DNA from: Bacillota bacterium
GTDB taxonomy: Bacteria; Bacillota; Clostridia; Lachnospirales; Lachnospiraceae
Reading direction: 5' to 3'
DNA length: 64,000 bases
Assembly (NCBI GenBank): GCA_023439125.1
Contig: JAEXOU010000003.1
Location: forward strand, 1-64,000
A program made the position numbers and the translations under genes. The notes beneath the pieces are model-generated. The model worked only from the letters and a program-made list of their open reading frames with translations, searched no databases and was not told the DNA's origin. The first letter of the stretch is position 1, and every line of letters begins with the position of its first letter. Shown here piece by piece: positions 54,479 to 63,887 of this stretch.

Positions 54479-55231
54479 ATGAAAGAAGGTAACATAAAGA
54501 TTCCAAAGATGATTTTGTTTGATTATGGGCAGACATTAGTAAATGAAAAAAAATTTGATGGGGTACGAGGTACCGAAGCAGTTCTTCAATATGCGATAGA
54601 AAACAAACACCATAAAACTGCAAAGGATATCCAAAAAGTTGCCGATTCCATCAATGAAGAACTGGGCAGATTTGATCCTAAGAGAAGACACCTATTTCAG
54701 ATCGAAGTTCCAAATTATATGTTTACTTCTTATTTGTACGAATCCCAAGGAATTAAGTTATCGTTAAGCCCAAACGAGATTGATAAGATTTTTTGGGATG
54801 CAGCAGCACCTGGAACTGCAACAGAAGGAATCACTGACTTTTTAGCGTTTCTAATGCAACAAAACATTCGAACGGGTGTGATTAGTAATATATCATATAG
54901 TGGCATGGCATTAGAAGAACGCATCAATTCAATTATACCAAACAATCAGTTCGAATTTGTGATTGCTTCTAGCGAGTATATGTTTCGTAAACCGAACAAA
55001 AAAATCTTTGAGTTAGCATTAGAAAAAGCAAAGCTTTCGAAAGAAGATGTCTGGTATATTGGAGATCAATACGAATGTGACATTGTTGGTGCAAGTAATA
55101 CCGGTATTTTTCCTATCTGGTACATAGGAGCAATTGATTTACCATCGATTGAGAATCGCGATATTATGACGATTCGTAACTGGGATGAGTTAAAGAATAT
55201 AATTGAGAACAAAGAATTAATTGATAATTAA
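54479..55231 (+). CDS. HAD-superfamily protein
   Basis: A 250-residue protein. ATG 54479 is chosen because GAAGGAG lies about 8 bases upstream; ATG 54461 lies before that site. Motif I is MILFDYGQTLV, so the second catalytic Asp of DxDxT is Gly; motif II is GVISNIS and motif III/IV RKPNKKIFE..WYIGDQYECD. The family often retains this DxGxT form, and phosphatase activity may be weak or altered. It follows the PNPOx-like gene by 31 bases and may be co-transcribed. Confidence 0.82.
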   Translation: MKEGNIKIPKMILFDYGQTLVNEKKFDGVRGTEAVLQYAIENKHHKTAKDIQKVADSINEELGRFDPKRRHLFQIEVPNYMFTSYLYESQGIKLSLSPNEIDKIFWDAAAPGTATEGITDFLAFLMQQNIRTGVISNISYSGMALEERINSIIPNNQFEFVIASSEYMFRKPNKKIFELALEKAKLSKEDVWYIGDQYECDIVGASNTGIFPIWYIGAIDLPSIENRDIMTIRNWDELKNIIENKELIDN

Positions 55232-55249
55232 TGAATTGAGGTCCAAGAG

Positions 55250-55768
55250 ATGAAAAAATTCTTTAAGCGTCATTTTTTGTTAGATCATAGTGTAATTCTT
55301 GTTTGTCTTCTTTCTTTTGGTATATTTCTAGGCTTCCTTTGGACGAAACAACGTGAGCATTCTATTCTCTATTTTACGCTGATAGGATTATGTGTCGTAG
55401 GAAGCGTTATTATAATCTTCGTACTTTTTAGGCTAGAAGAAGTTTATTTAGTAAAAGTGATAGAGTATTGCAAACAAACAGAAACTGCAATAGAAGAACT
55501 AGAAGGGGATTTTAGCAAAGTTTGCAATGTGGGTTGGAGAATAAGAGTTGGCGAGCAATGGATTTTTTTTATAGACAAGGATTCTTTTCCTAATCTTGTA
55601 CTAAAAAATGATATATATGCAGTGGAATTTGCTAGAGAAAGTTCTGGACGTGGCAGTGCAAAATATGCATATTGTCATTTGAATAGTGGTGAAGCCGTAA
55701 AAATCCCATCCTCAAAGAAACATGAAGAACAATTGAAATTATTATGTGAGTTTCAGAATAGGTTTTAG
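55250..55768 (+). CDS. hypothetical membrane protein
   Basis: A 172-residue protein with two TMs near the N-terminus (about 13-29 and 38-60) and a cytoplasmic beta-rich domain (about 65-172; WRIRVGEQWIFFIDKD). GAGG lies 8 bases before the ATG. It follows the HAD gene by 18 bases and ends inside its own terminator hairpin. No family was recognised. Confidence 0.65.
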   Translation: MKKFFKRHFLLDHSVILVCLLSFGIFLGFLWTKQREHSILYFTLIGLCVVGSVIIIFVLFRLEEVYLVKVIEYCKQTETAIEELEGDFSKVCNVGWRIRVGEQWIFFIDKDSFPNLVLKNDIYAVEFARESSGRGSAKYAYCHLNSGEAVKIPSSKKHEEQLKLLCEFQNRF

Positions 55769-55833
55769 GTATTAAGCTTACGCAGATGAAGGTATGCGTA
55801 AGTTGAATACTTAAAACCTATTTTTTATATATT
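55757..55833 (+). terminator. long terminator hairpin
   Basis: AATAGGTTTT..GGTATT..GCTTACGCA pairs, with bulges, with TGCGTAAG..AATAC..AAAACCTATT, followed by six T. It starts within the last codons of the gene at 55250. Confidence 0.75.
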
Positions 55834-55942
55834 AGGAAATCCCTCTGAATTTTCAATATATAAAAAATGTTCCGTAGCATGCGCACTTTAGTGATATAGC
55901 GTAGAAGAAATGTAGTACATCCAAATATTGCTAAAGAAATAT

Positions 55943-55992
55943 TTGACAACTATATCACTCTGATATATGATATATATCAGAGTGATATAGTT
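55943..55992 (+). promoter_or_regulatory. promoter with twin nested dyads (probable PadR operator)
   Basis: TTGACA (55943-55948) and TATGAT (55966-55971) are 17 bases apart. A perfect palindrome with 21-bp arms spans 55948-55992. Within it, ATATCA-CTC-TGATAT (55952-55966) and ATATCA-GAG-TGATAT (55974-55988) are each dyads, with centres 22 bp apart. It controls the glycosyltransferase-padR pair. Confidence 0.8.
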
Positions 55993-56070
55993 TATCTACA
56001 TAATATACGAAGTAGAAGCAATCTACATGGTATACGTGATATAAGCTGTATGGTGAAATTAGGAGGAACT

Positions 56071-57279
56071 ATGAAGATTTTATTTATCAATGCAAATTTG
56101 TATGGGCATATTAATCCTACACTAGGATTGGTTAGGAAGCTTACCAAGAGAGGAAACCAGGTTTGTTACTATTGTTCAGAAGCATTCTCAGAACAAGTAA
56201 CAAAAATGGGGGCAAGATGGGTTGGATTTAGTAGCAAGTTAGATCAATTTCTTAAAGAATACCGTCCTACGGACCGACATCCATTTTTCATGTTAATGGA
56301 AGCGATGCTTTCCTATGATGAAGTTGTGTTACCAGAAATTTTGGATATAGCAAACCAAGATCATTATGATATGATTATTTGTGATTCTTATTTTGGAGCA
56401 GGCTGTTTTCTAAAAAAGATAGTTTCAATTCCAGTTGTTTGTTCCCATTCCTCTTTTGCAATGAGTCATACACCAGTTCCAATGCGGATGCTTGTGCCAG
56501 GATTTCATCCACAATTGGATTATTGCTATCAGATATTAAAACGAATTTGCGAAAGGTATCAAATGGAAGAGGTTTCCCTAGAAGATGTTTTTACAAGCAA
56601 GGGAGATTTAAATATTGTATATACCACTTGTAAATTCAATGGAGATGAAGGGGTACAAGAACCAGAGTACATATTTGCTGGACCATCCATAGATCGGGAA
56701 CAGGAAGTATACGATATGGTACTTTCGAATATAGGAGATAGAAAGCTTATCTATATTTCACTTGGAAGTTTAAATACAGATTTTGTAGATTTTTATAAGA
56801 TATGTATTGCGGCATTTCGAGATACGAATTATTATGTATGTATGTCGATTGGAAATAAGTGTGATATTTCACAATTAGGTGATATTCCACCCAATTTCTT
56901 GGTAAAGAGTTTTTTGCCTCAACTTGAGATTCTAAAACATGCGGATGTCTTTCTCACACACGCAGGATTCAATAGTGTAAATGAAGCATTATGCTTTGGA
57001 GTTCCAATGTTTGCATTACCTCAGGTCAATGATCAGCATATGGTAGCAAAGCGTTTAGTATCATTGAACTTAGGGCTTTCGGAAAATATAAAGGAACTGT
57101 CTCCGGAAATATTGAAATCTAAAATAGAGTCACTCATAATGGATAAAGGTGTGAAGGAAAATTGCATGCAAATGTCTCAAGAAATGAAGGATTTCGCTCA
57201 ACTTGAGCAGACAGTCTTAAAGCTTGAAAAATTTTCTGATCATTGGAAAGGTAGGAATACAAATGGCGCTAAAGAATAA
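56071..57279 (+). CDS. GT1-family glycosyltransferase (macrolide/UGT type)
   Basis: A 402-residue protein. ATG 56071 is chosen because AGGAGG lies 4 bases upstream; an ATG at 56050 is in frame. The N-terminus (LFINANLYGHINPTLGLVRK) has the catalytic His position of GT1 enzymes. The C-terminal donor site includes SLGSLNTDF, SFLPQLEIL and the signature THAGFNSVNEALCFGVPMFA, then PQVNDQHMVAKR. It transfers a sugar to a small molecule such as a macrolide, lipid or xenobiotic. It overlaps the PadR gene by 17 bases, so the pair is co-expressed and probably induced by a toxic compound. Confidence 0.9.
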   Translation: MKILFINANLYGHINPTLGLVRKLTKRGNQVCYYCSEAFSEQVTKMGARWVGFSSKLDQFLKEYRPTDRHPFFMLMEAMLSYDEVVLPEILDIANQDHYDMIICDSYFGAGCFLKKIVSIPVVCSHSSFAMSHTPVPMRMLVPGFHPQLDYCYQILKRICERYQMEEVSLEDVFTSKGDLNIVYTTCKFNGDEGVQEPEYIFAGPSIDREQEVYDMVLSNIGDRKLIYISLGSLNTDFVDFYKICIAAFRDTNYYVCMSIGNKCDISQLGDIPPNFLVKSFLPQLEILKHADVFLTHAGFNSVNEALCFGVPMFALPQVNDQHMVAKRLVSLNLGLSENIKELSPEILKSKIESLIMDKGVKENCMQMSQEMKDFAQLEQTVLKLEKFSDHWKGRNTNGAKE

Positions 57280-57796
57280 ATCGATGTATGCTATTTTGGG
57301 CATTTTAAGTTTATCTCCATGTAGTGGTTATGACATAAAAAAGTATAGTGATGAGGTACTCTCTGGATTTTGGAATGAAAATTTCGGTCATATTTATCCA
57401 ACATTAAAAAAGATGTTGGAAGATGGGATGATTGAAATAGTATCCAAGGAAAATAAAGATAAGAGAGTCTGTTATGGAATCACCCAAAAAGGAAAACAAG
57501 AGTTTGAGACATGGCTTTTCGAAGAGACAGTACAACAACCAGTCCGTTCGGAATTTATGCTTAAATTATTATTTTCTAGCAGTCAGCCAAAGGAAAATGT
57601 AATCAAAATGTTAGAAAGCTATAAAGAGCTTCATCAAAAAAATGTGGAGAAGTACCTTGGAATGCAGCAGAAGTTAGAGAATAGCAAAGAGATATCGAAG
57701 GAGCGAGTTCCTTTTATCAAAGCAGTACTTAGAAGGGGTATTATATCCAGTGAAGCGACCATTAAGTGGTGTGATGAAACGATAGAAGAATTGTAA
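57263..57796 (+). CDS. PadR-family transcriptional regulator
   Basis: A 177-residue protein. ATG 57263 is chosen because AAAGGTAGG lies 7 bases upstream; the frame extends to 57224 inside the glycosyltransferase gene. The N-terminal winged helix (MYAILGILSLSPCSGYDIKK, HIYPTLKKMLEDGMI) is a clear PadR start and the C-terminal helical half is the Vir_act_alpha_C dimer domain. It likely represses its own operon via the twin dyads at 55948-55992. Confidence 0.92.
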   Translation: MALKNKSMYAILGILSLSPCSGYDIKKYSDEVLSGFWNENFGHIYPTLKKMLEDGMIEIVSKENKDKRVCYGITQKGKQEFETWLFEETVQQPVRSEFMLKLLFSSSQPKENVIKMLESYKELHQKNVEKYLGMQQKLENSKEISKERVPFIKAVLRRGIISSEATIKWCDETIEEL

Positions 57797-57879
57797 AAAG
57801 AAAGTGTTGTAGACACATAACTGAATGGAAATAGGGATATAACAGCTCATGTTGATTATTGTATGGATAAGGAGGATTC

Positions 57880-59589
57880 ATGACTATAGAAGTACTGGTT
57901 GGAATAGTGATCTCTGTGATTACCATAAGTGTCTTATTATATGCTGCAGTGAGATATAAAAATAAGGTGAGAAATAAATTATATGCAAAGCAAAATTACG
58001 AATGGGACAACCCTAGAGATTTTTATCTAGATAAATCCAGAATGAAAGAACTATATGATACATATCAGTATATGGATTATAGTGAAGACTCGATTGATGA
58101 TATCACATGGAATGATTTAGAGATGGATGGGCTTTTTTGCAAGATCAATCTGACGAAAACAACGATGGGAGAAGTGTATTTATATAACTCTCTTAGAAAT
58201 CCATTAAAAAATCTTTCTGAGTTACAAGAAAGAGATGAATTAATTGAGCTGTTTACAAATGAGAGAAAATTGTGTAACAAAAAGAGAGCTGAATTAGAGA
58301 AAATCGGGAATCGATTACACTTTTCTATCTTTGAATACAAAGAAATTTTTGAAAATGAGAATCCCATAAATATTATACCTAGTATAGTTATTGTAGCGTT
58401 ACAGATATTGTCTTTCTTTTCTTTTTTTATAAATCCATATTTCGGAATCGCATTCGTAGGATTAACACTTATACTCAATGTCTTTGTTTATTATAGATCT
58501 AGGGCGAAAATTGAGAGATATCTACCTTTTATCAATCAAATAACTTCTATGCTAGAAAGAACAAAGGCGTTGAGCATTGAATCAGGAAATCCACGTTTAG
58601 ATCAATATCTTAGTCAACTTAAGTTAAGCAGAAAAATCTATAAAAAATATAGAAAACTAGCACAGTTAGTGAGTTTTAGAATTAATAATCGAACAACAGA
58701 ATTAGATGCGTTTTTTGATTATATTCGATGTGTTTTTCATGTTGATCTTTTTGCATTTTACAAACTTAATAAATTTATGATAAGAGATATGGATATCATA
58801 ATCAATTGCTATCACATTATTGGATATCTAGATGCAATGATCTCAATTGCGTATTTTAGGAATTATTTAAGTTTAAGTTATGCTAATTATGGTTATTGTA
58901 AGCCTCAGTTTACAGGAGAAAGCTTAACAATCAATGGCTTATATCAGCCATTATTAGATCATCCAGTAGAAAACAGTTTTCATACAAAACGTTCCATGCT
59001 GATTACTGGATCGAATGCTACTGGTAAATCAACATTTTTACGAACTGTTGCAGTGAATGCGATATTAGCACAGACAATATATACTGTATGTGCAAGATCA
59101 TATCAAGCCCCTTTTTTTCATGTTATGACTTCTATGATTATTAAAGATAACATCTATAGTAATGATAGTTATTTTATGATGGAAATTAAATCGATAAAAC
59201 GAATATTAGACGCAAGTAAACAGAATCGAAAGATGTTATGTTGCATTGATGAAGTCCTAAAGGGAACGAATACAGTGGAACGGATTGGGGCAGCTGCTGA
59301 GATATTAAAATCAATTAGTGAAAGTAATACAATTTGCTTAGCAGCTAGTCATGATATTGAATTAACCTCTATACTGAATCAATACTATGATAATTACCAC
59401 TTTCAGGAATCAATCACGAGTGAAGGATTAGAGTGTGATTATGTGTTATATAAAGGAGAAACAAAATCAAGAAATGCCATTGATTTACTAAAACTAATGG
59501 GATATTCAGATGAAATAGTGAGAAATGCTAAGTACAAAGTTAATCACTATCTTGAATCGGGTGAATGGATTGAGATGATTTGTAGATAA
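57880..59589 (+). CDS. membrane-anchored MutS-like ATPase
   Basis: A 569-residue protein. A TM lies at the N-terminus (about 4-24), followed by a helical region with a second hydrophobic hairpin (about 160-205). The C-terminal ATPase resembles MutS domain V: Walker A GSNATGKSTF (about 377), MIIKDNIYSNDSYFMMEI and Walker B CCIDEVLKGTN, then the AASHDIELT switch. It lacks the mismatch-binding domain, so classical mismatch repair is unlikely. Such MutS-related membrane proteins are common in Firmicutes without a known role. AAGGAGG precedes the ATG. Confidence 0.85.
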   Translation: MTIEVLVGIVISVITISVLLYAAVRYKNKVRNKLYAKQNYEWDNPRDFYLDKSRMKELYDTYQYMDYSEDSIDDITWNDLEMDGLFCKINLTKTTMGEVYLYNSLRNPLKNLSELQERDELIELFTNERKLCNKKRAELEKIGNRLHFSIFEYKEIFENENPINIIPSIVIVALQILSFFSFFINPYFGIAFVGLTLILNVFVYYRSRAKIERYLPFINQITSMLERTKALSIESGNPRLDQYLSQLKLSRKIYKKYRKLAQLVSFRINNRTTELDAFFDYIRCVFHVDLFAFYKLNKFMIRDMDIIINCYHIIGYLDAMISIAYFRNYLSLSYANYGYCKPQFTGESLTINGLYQPLLDHPVENSFHTKRSMLITGSNATGKSTFLRTVAVNAILAQTIYTVCARSYQAPFFHVMTSMIIKDNIYSNDSYFMMEIKSIKRILDASKQNRKMLCCIDEVLKGTNTVERIGAAAEILKSISESNTICLAASHDIELTSILNQYYDNYHFQESITSEGLECDYVLYKGETKSRNAIDLLKLMGYSDEIVRNAKYKVNHYLESGEWIEMICR

Positions 59590-59590
59590 A

Positions 59591-59626
59591 AAAATGAAGT
59601 GCGTCATATAGACACACTTCATTTTG
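59591..59626. terminator. terminator
   Basis: AAAATGAAGTG and CACTTCATTTT are perfect 11-bp arms, directly after the MutS-like gene. Confidence 0.8.
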
Positions 59627-59721
59627 CATTATACAATATTTTTTATTACAAGTCTATACCTTTTTTAAAATAAATGTTAGGATATGTCTAACGGGTGAAT
59701 CTTTGATAAAAGGAGAAGATC

Positions 59722-62700
59722 ATGAAGGATGAAAAGAGTACTAGTACCATCTACGGCATCAGTAGAGAGGACGAAGAAAAACAGCTGGCCGATATTCTTA
59801 GGGTAGCAGAGGATAATCTGGAATGGACGAAACAACATTATGAAGGATTAGCAGATCAGCTCAAGGACATGCTGGAAATCTATGATACGAATGATAAGGA
59901 AGGTTTAGCTTTATGGTTCAACACACAATCTCAATTCAAGGATAGTCAACGAGATTTGTCAAGATGTTTAAAAGCAAGAAAAAAGCCATATTTCGGACGT
60001 ATCGATTTTGTTGACTCTCATTTACAGAAAGAGGAATCGTACTATATTGGACGAGTTGGGATTGCACAGAGTAATTCAAAGCCTCTCGTCATCGATTGGA
60101 GAGCGCCAGTTGCCTCAGTTTATTACGAAAATTCGCTTGGATTATGTACGTATGTGGTAAAGAATCAGGGGACTTATGAAATTGACTTAAAGCGAAAGAG
60201 AACTTATGAGATTGAAGGAGATAAGTTAATTGATTTCTTTGATTCGGACATTGTAGCTAATGACGACCTTTTAACGAAGTATTTAGCGAAAAGTAAGAAG
60301 GCAGTCTTAGGTGAAATCATTGGAACGATTCAGAAAGAGCAAAATGAAATTATTCGAATGTCACCGAAGACAAATTTGATTGTTCAAGGAGTTGCAGGTT
60401 CCGGTAAGACGACAGTGGCGATGCACCGAATCTCATACATTTTGTATAATTATGAGATGTTTCGTCCACAGGATTTTTATATTATCGGAAGTAATCGTAT
60501 TTTATTAAAATACATTACTAGCGTATTGCCAGATCTTGATGTGTACGGAATCTCACAGATGACGATGGAAGATCTTTTTATTCGACTACTTTATGAAGAT
60601 TGGGAGCCAAACGTTCAAAAGGTTCGTTCGCTTACCCAAAAGGATGAGCTTGCCTATATCAAAGGTAGCTTGCAATGGTTTCATGATTTAGAAGAGTTCT
60701 GTTCAGATTATGAGAAAAAAATCATACCGATAGAAGAAGTCCGAGTAGAAAAGAATGGACAATTGCTATTAGAGAAACAGAGAATTGAAACTTATATCAA
60801 AGAGAATTCTAAGTTATCGATGCAGGGAAAAATTAATGGCTTGAATGAGCTTTTACTTTCCAAGTTAGAAAATGAGTTGTCAGGAAGGTATGTTTCTTAT
60901 TCCCAAGAAGAAAAAAAAGACCTGAAGAAATTGTGTCAGTTTCATTTTGGAAAAGATGAGTGGAAAGGCTCTATTTACGATTTATATGCTGATTTTCTTA
61001 AGGTTCAGGCAGGTAAGGGTGTGAATATTACAACAAAGGAAAATACGTATGACGTGTATGATTTGGCAGCACTTGCGTATTTATATAAGCGAATCAAAGA
61101 AATTGATGGAATTTGTGAAGCAACTCATGTGGTCATCGATGAGGCACAGGATTTTGGCATGATGGCTTATGGAGCATTAAACTATTGTTTGCGGGGTTGT
61201 ACCTATACCATTATGGGAGATGTCTCACAAAATATTCATTATGGATATGGGTTAAATGACTGGGAGGAACTTAAAAAACTCATATTAACTGGAACGTATG
61301 ATAGCTTTGGTTTACTGAAGAAAAGTTACCGTAATACTGTAGAAATCTCAAATTTTGCAACCGAAATATTAAAACATGGTAACTTCCCAATTTACCCTGT
61401 AGAACCAATCCTTCGACATGGTAATCAGGTCAGTGTAACAGCCTGTAAAGGGGAAGAGGACATGTTACAAAAGACAATTGATACGATTGTTAGCTGGCAA
61501 AAGGATGGGCATGAGACAATTGCAGTAATTTGTCATGATGAGAACGAGGCTGCTACGGTAACGAAACAGCTAGAAAGTAAGATAACAATAACTGACAGTA
61601 ATTTAGAGACAGCAGAATTCGAGAGAGGAGTTATGGTACTTCCTGTTGAATATACGAAGGGTTTGGAATTCGATGCAGTTCTGATGTATCATCCTTCCAT
61701 CGATCACTATCCTAACAAAGACCAGTATGTAAAATTGTTATATGTTGCAGCAACTCGTGCATTACATGAGTTGGCGGTTGTTCATCTAGGTGATTTAACC
61801 GAGCTAATTGCAAAACCAGTACCTGAAGAGAAAAGCATGCATTATCTTATGAGTGAGAGCATACCAAAGAGAAGACAGTATAAGAAGGTAGATTTAGAAA
61901 GTGAAGAGAAAAAACAGCGAGAGTTGGAAAAGTATTATCAGAGAACGCTAATCAATCACGCCAGTATACTAAAAGAAAAACAAGAAAAAACTGATTTAGA
62001 GGGTAAATCAGTTGTCGAGAATTTAACTCAGGATAGTACAAATGGAGAAACTAAAATTGATCAACCTGGTATTTCTAGAGATCAGATATATAAAGCAGAA
62101 AATAAGAAGATCAATTCAAGTAACAAATTAAATGAATCAGTACCAAGGAATAAAAATCTGCAAGAAAATAGTACTGGACTACAAAAGAATACAGAAGTCC
62201 CAATCAATGAATCCCCATATCAGTTTAATGATGTACCAACGAATAGCATGCTATATCCAAAAGGTCATATCCGTATTGACAGTTCCATCCGTTGGGTGAA
62301 ACGAACAAAAGAATCTATGGATTTTGTTAGTAGTTATGGTGTTTTACGTCTTACACCAGTGGGCGATGCAATGGTCCGAGTACAATTTCAAAAAGGACAG
62401 ACAGCAGAATTTGTTCCTGGATATTGGAACTATGAATCAGATCAGCAGGTTTCTTGGAATGCGAGAGAAAATAATTCACATTATGAGATGATAGCAGGAC
62501 AAATTGTTGTCAGAATTGAGAAGAAGAGTGGTGTGATGCAATTCCTTAATAAGAGTGGAAAGCTATTGTTGTCAGAAAAAAGCTCTTTACCAAGACAGAT
62601 GGAAGAAGCAAATAATTTTTCTCAGACATGGAATTACTTTGACTGGCCAAAGAATGAAAAATTATCAGCAAAAGGAATTCTTGATGATGAACTCGAAAGA

Positions 62701-62937
62701 ATGAATCAGAAAGCACGCTTTATATCTTTTGGGAAAAAGAATCTTCGTATGCCATTGTTAGTCTCCGAATTAGGGTATGGCCTCGGAATTGCTGCTAACG
62801 GAACTGTTATGTGCTGTGATATTCCATTGTATGGACCGTATGTTTACACGGAAGGTATGAACCAAATTGATTATTATTTTATCTATGGTGGAGATTATAG
62901 TAAAACGCTTGAGTTGTATAAGAAGCTGAAGAAGTAA
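59722..62937 (+). CDS. HelD-type helicase fused to a GH31 N-terminal-like domain
   Basis: A 1071-residue protein. Residues 1-120 form a coiled coil and secondary-channel-like arm typical of HelD. Walker A GVAGSGKTTVA lies at about 223, Walker B VVIDEAQDFG near 470, and late SF1 motifs VEYTKGLEFDAVLMYHPS and LLYVAATRALHEL near 650-690. HelD frees stalled RNA polymerase. After a low-complexity Asn/Lys-rich linker (about 720-840) comes a domain (about 850-1071) with SYGVLRLTPVGDAMVRVQF, PLLVSELGYGLGIAANG and QIDYYFIYGGDYSKTLELYK. That matches the beta-sandwich before the catalytic barrel of GH31 glycosidases; the barrel is absent. An odd fusion; the frame is unbroken. Confidence 0.8.
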   Translation: MKDEKSTSTIYGISREDEEKQLADILRVAEDNLEWTKQHYEGLADQLKDMLEIYDTNDKEGLALWFNTQSQFKDSQRDLSRCLKARKKPYFGRIDFVDSHLQKEESYYIGRVGIAQSNSKPLVIDWRAPVASVYYENSLGLCTYVVKNQGTYEIDLKRKRTYEIEGDKLIDFFDSDIVANDDLLTKYLAKSKKAVLGEIIGTIQKEQNEIIRMSPKTNLIVQGVAGSGKTTVAMHRISYILYNYEMFRPQDFYIIGSNRILLKYITSVLPDLDVYGISQMTMEDLFIRLLYEDWEPNVQKVRSLTQKDELAYIKGSLQWFHDLEEFCSDYEKKIIPIEEVRVEKNGQLLLEKQRIETYIKENSKLSMQGKINGLNELLLSKLENELSGRYVSYSQEEKKDLKKLCQFHFGKDEWKGSIYDLYADFLKVQAGKGVNITTKENTYDVYDLAALAYLYKRIKEIDGICEATHVVIDEAQDFGMMAYGALNYCLRGCTYTIMGDVSQNIHYGYGLNDWEELKKLILTGTYDSFGLLKKSYRNTVEISNFATEILKHGNFPIYPVEPILRHGNQVSVTACKGEEDMLQKTIDTIVSWQKDGHETIAVICHDENEAATVTKQLESKITITDSNLETAEFERGVMVLPVEYTKGLEFDAVLMYHPSIDHYPNKDQYVKLLYVAATRALHELAVVHLGDLTELIAKPVPEEKSMHYLMSESIPKRRQYKKVDLESEEKKQRELEKYYQRTLINHASILKEKQEKTDLEGKSVVENLTQDSTNGETKIDQPGISRDQIYKAENKKINSSNKLNESVPRNKNLQENSTGLQKNTEVPINESPYQFNDVPTNSMLYPKGHIRIDSSIRWVKRTKESMDFVSSYGVLRLTPVGDAMVRVQFQKGQTAEFVPGYWNYESDQQVSWNARENNSHYEMIAGQIVVRIEKKSGVMQFLNKSGKLLLSEKSSLPRQMEEANNFSQTWNYFDWPKNEKLSAKGILDDELERMNQKARFISFGKKNLRMPLLVSELGYGLGIAANGTVMCCDIPLYGPYVYTEGMNQIDYYFIYGGDYSKTLELYKKLKK

Positions 62938-62960
62938 GTTAACAGAAGTAATAACGTAAC

Positions 62961-63047
62961 TAAAAGCAACCAGATAAAACATGAGGTGCCCCTAAATTTG
63001 TGGTCTAACCTTTGGGGATCACCTCATGTTTTATCTGGTTGCTTTTA
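62961..63047. repeat. 87-bp hairpin with perfect 28-bp arms
   Basis: The arms start TAAAAGCAACCAGATAAAAC and end in the exact reverse complement at 63020-63047; a CCCC/GGGG pair lies inside. It stands between two convergent genes and could be a bidirectional terminator, but the arms are unusually long and exact. Confidence 0.8.
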
Positions 63048-63104
63048 CTATTTAGCAAGATATTTTAACGATTAAATAATATCATTAGGCCTTACAGATT
63101 AATC

Positions 63105-63794
63105 TTATTTTGCATAACTAAAGATTACATATTCGCTCGTTTGGGTTGAATCCCCTTTCAAAACTCTCATTTGAGCACCAAATTGAATTATATTATTATT
63201 GTCTACTTTCGTAGAGTCAAAATCATTTATCTCAAGTACAACCGATGCTGTTTCACCTTTAGCAATTTGTGTGTCCATTGTAATGTCACTAAATTCATAA
63301 TCGTTAACGGTTACATAATCACATTGGAATGTAATATTATCAGAGTATTTATTCTCTACTAGTAAGGTAATATCAAGATTTCCGGAAGAATCTATCTCTT
63401 GTTTTTGATAGGTGATAACTACTGAATTATTACTATCTCTACCAAAAAGGACATCCCCCTTAGCAATAATATTAGTGTTAATAGGTTTATTATTATCAAC
63501 TACAGTGACTTTACAAGTATACTTCTTTTTATTGTATGTAGCAGTAATCGTTGCAGTTCCCTCAGCCTTAGCCGTTATTAAACCCTTCTTTGAGATCGTT
63601 GCTACTTTTTTATTGCTAGTCTTCCAAGTTGACTTAGAAGCATCAATTTTTCCAAGCTTTAGTTGTAAAGTGGAGTCGGCTTCCATAGTTGCCTTCGTCT
63701 TATTGAGCTTTAACGTAGCAGCTTCCACCTTCTGTGGTGATATTAGTGAAATTGTGAAACTCAGTATGATTAGTAGTGACAGTAGTTTTTTCAT
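63105..63794 (-). CDS. secreted Big_2-domain protein
   Basis: A 229-residue protein with a signal peptide (about 1-25, ending KVEAA), a Big_2 Ig-like domain (about 27-100; WKTSNKKVATISKKGLITAK) and a C-terminal beta domain (about 108-229) that resembles DUF5067-type extracellular domains. The Big_2 part is similar to those of the protease at 17171. It is probably a cell-surface or secreted binding protein. AGGAGGTTATAC precedes the ATG. Confidence 0.82.
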   Translation of the reverse strand: MKKLLSLLIILSFTISLISPQKVEAATLKLNKTKATMEADSTLQLKLGKIDASKSTWKTSNKKVATISKKGLITAKAEGTATITATYNKKKYTCKVTVVDNNKPINTNIIAKGDVLFGRDSNNSVVITYQKQEIDSSGNLDITLLVENKYSDNITFQCDYVTVNDYEFSDITMDTQIAKGETASVVLEINDFDSTKVDNNNIIQFGAQMRVLKGDSTQTSEYVIFSYAK

Positions 63795-63887
63795 GTATAA
63801 CCTCCTAAATTATTGTTATGGGAAATTATAGCATTATATGGCAAAATTCGCAATCTATATTTCAATTATCCTCTGAAGATTACACCA

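Noticed and set aside
57880..59589. Housekeeping mutS2 or mutS
   Set aside because: It is too short and has no mismatch-binding, clamp or Smr domain, and it carries membrane segments.
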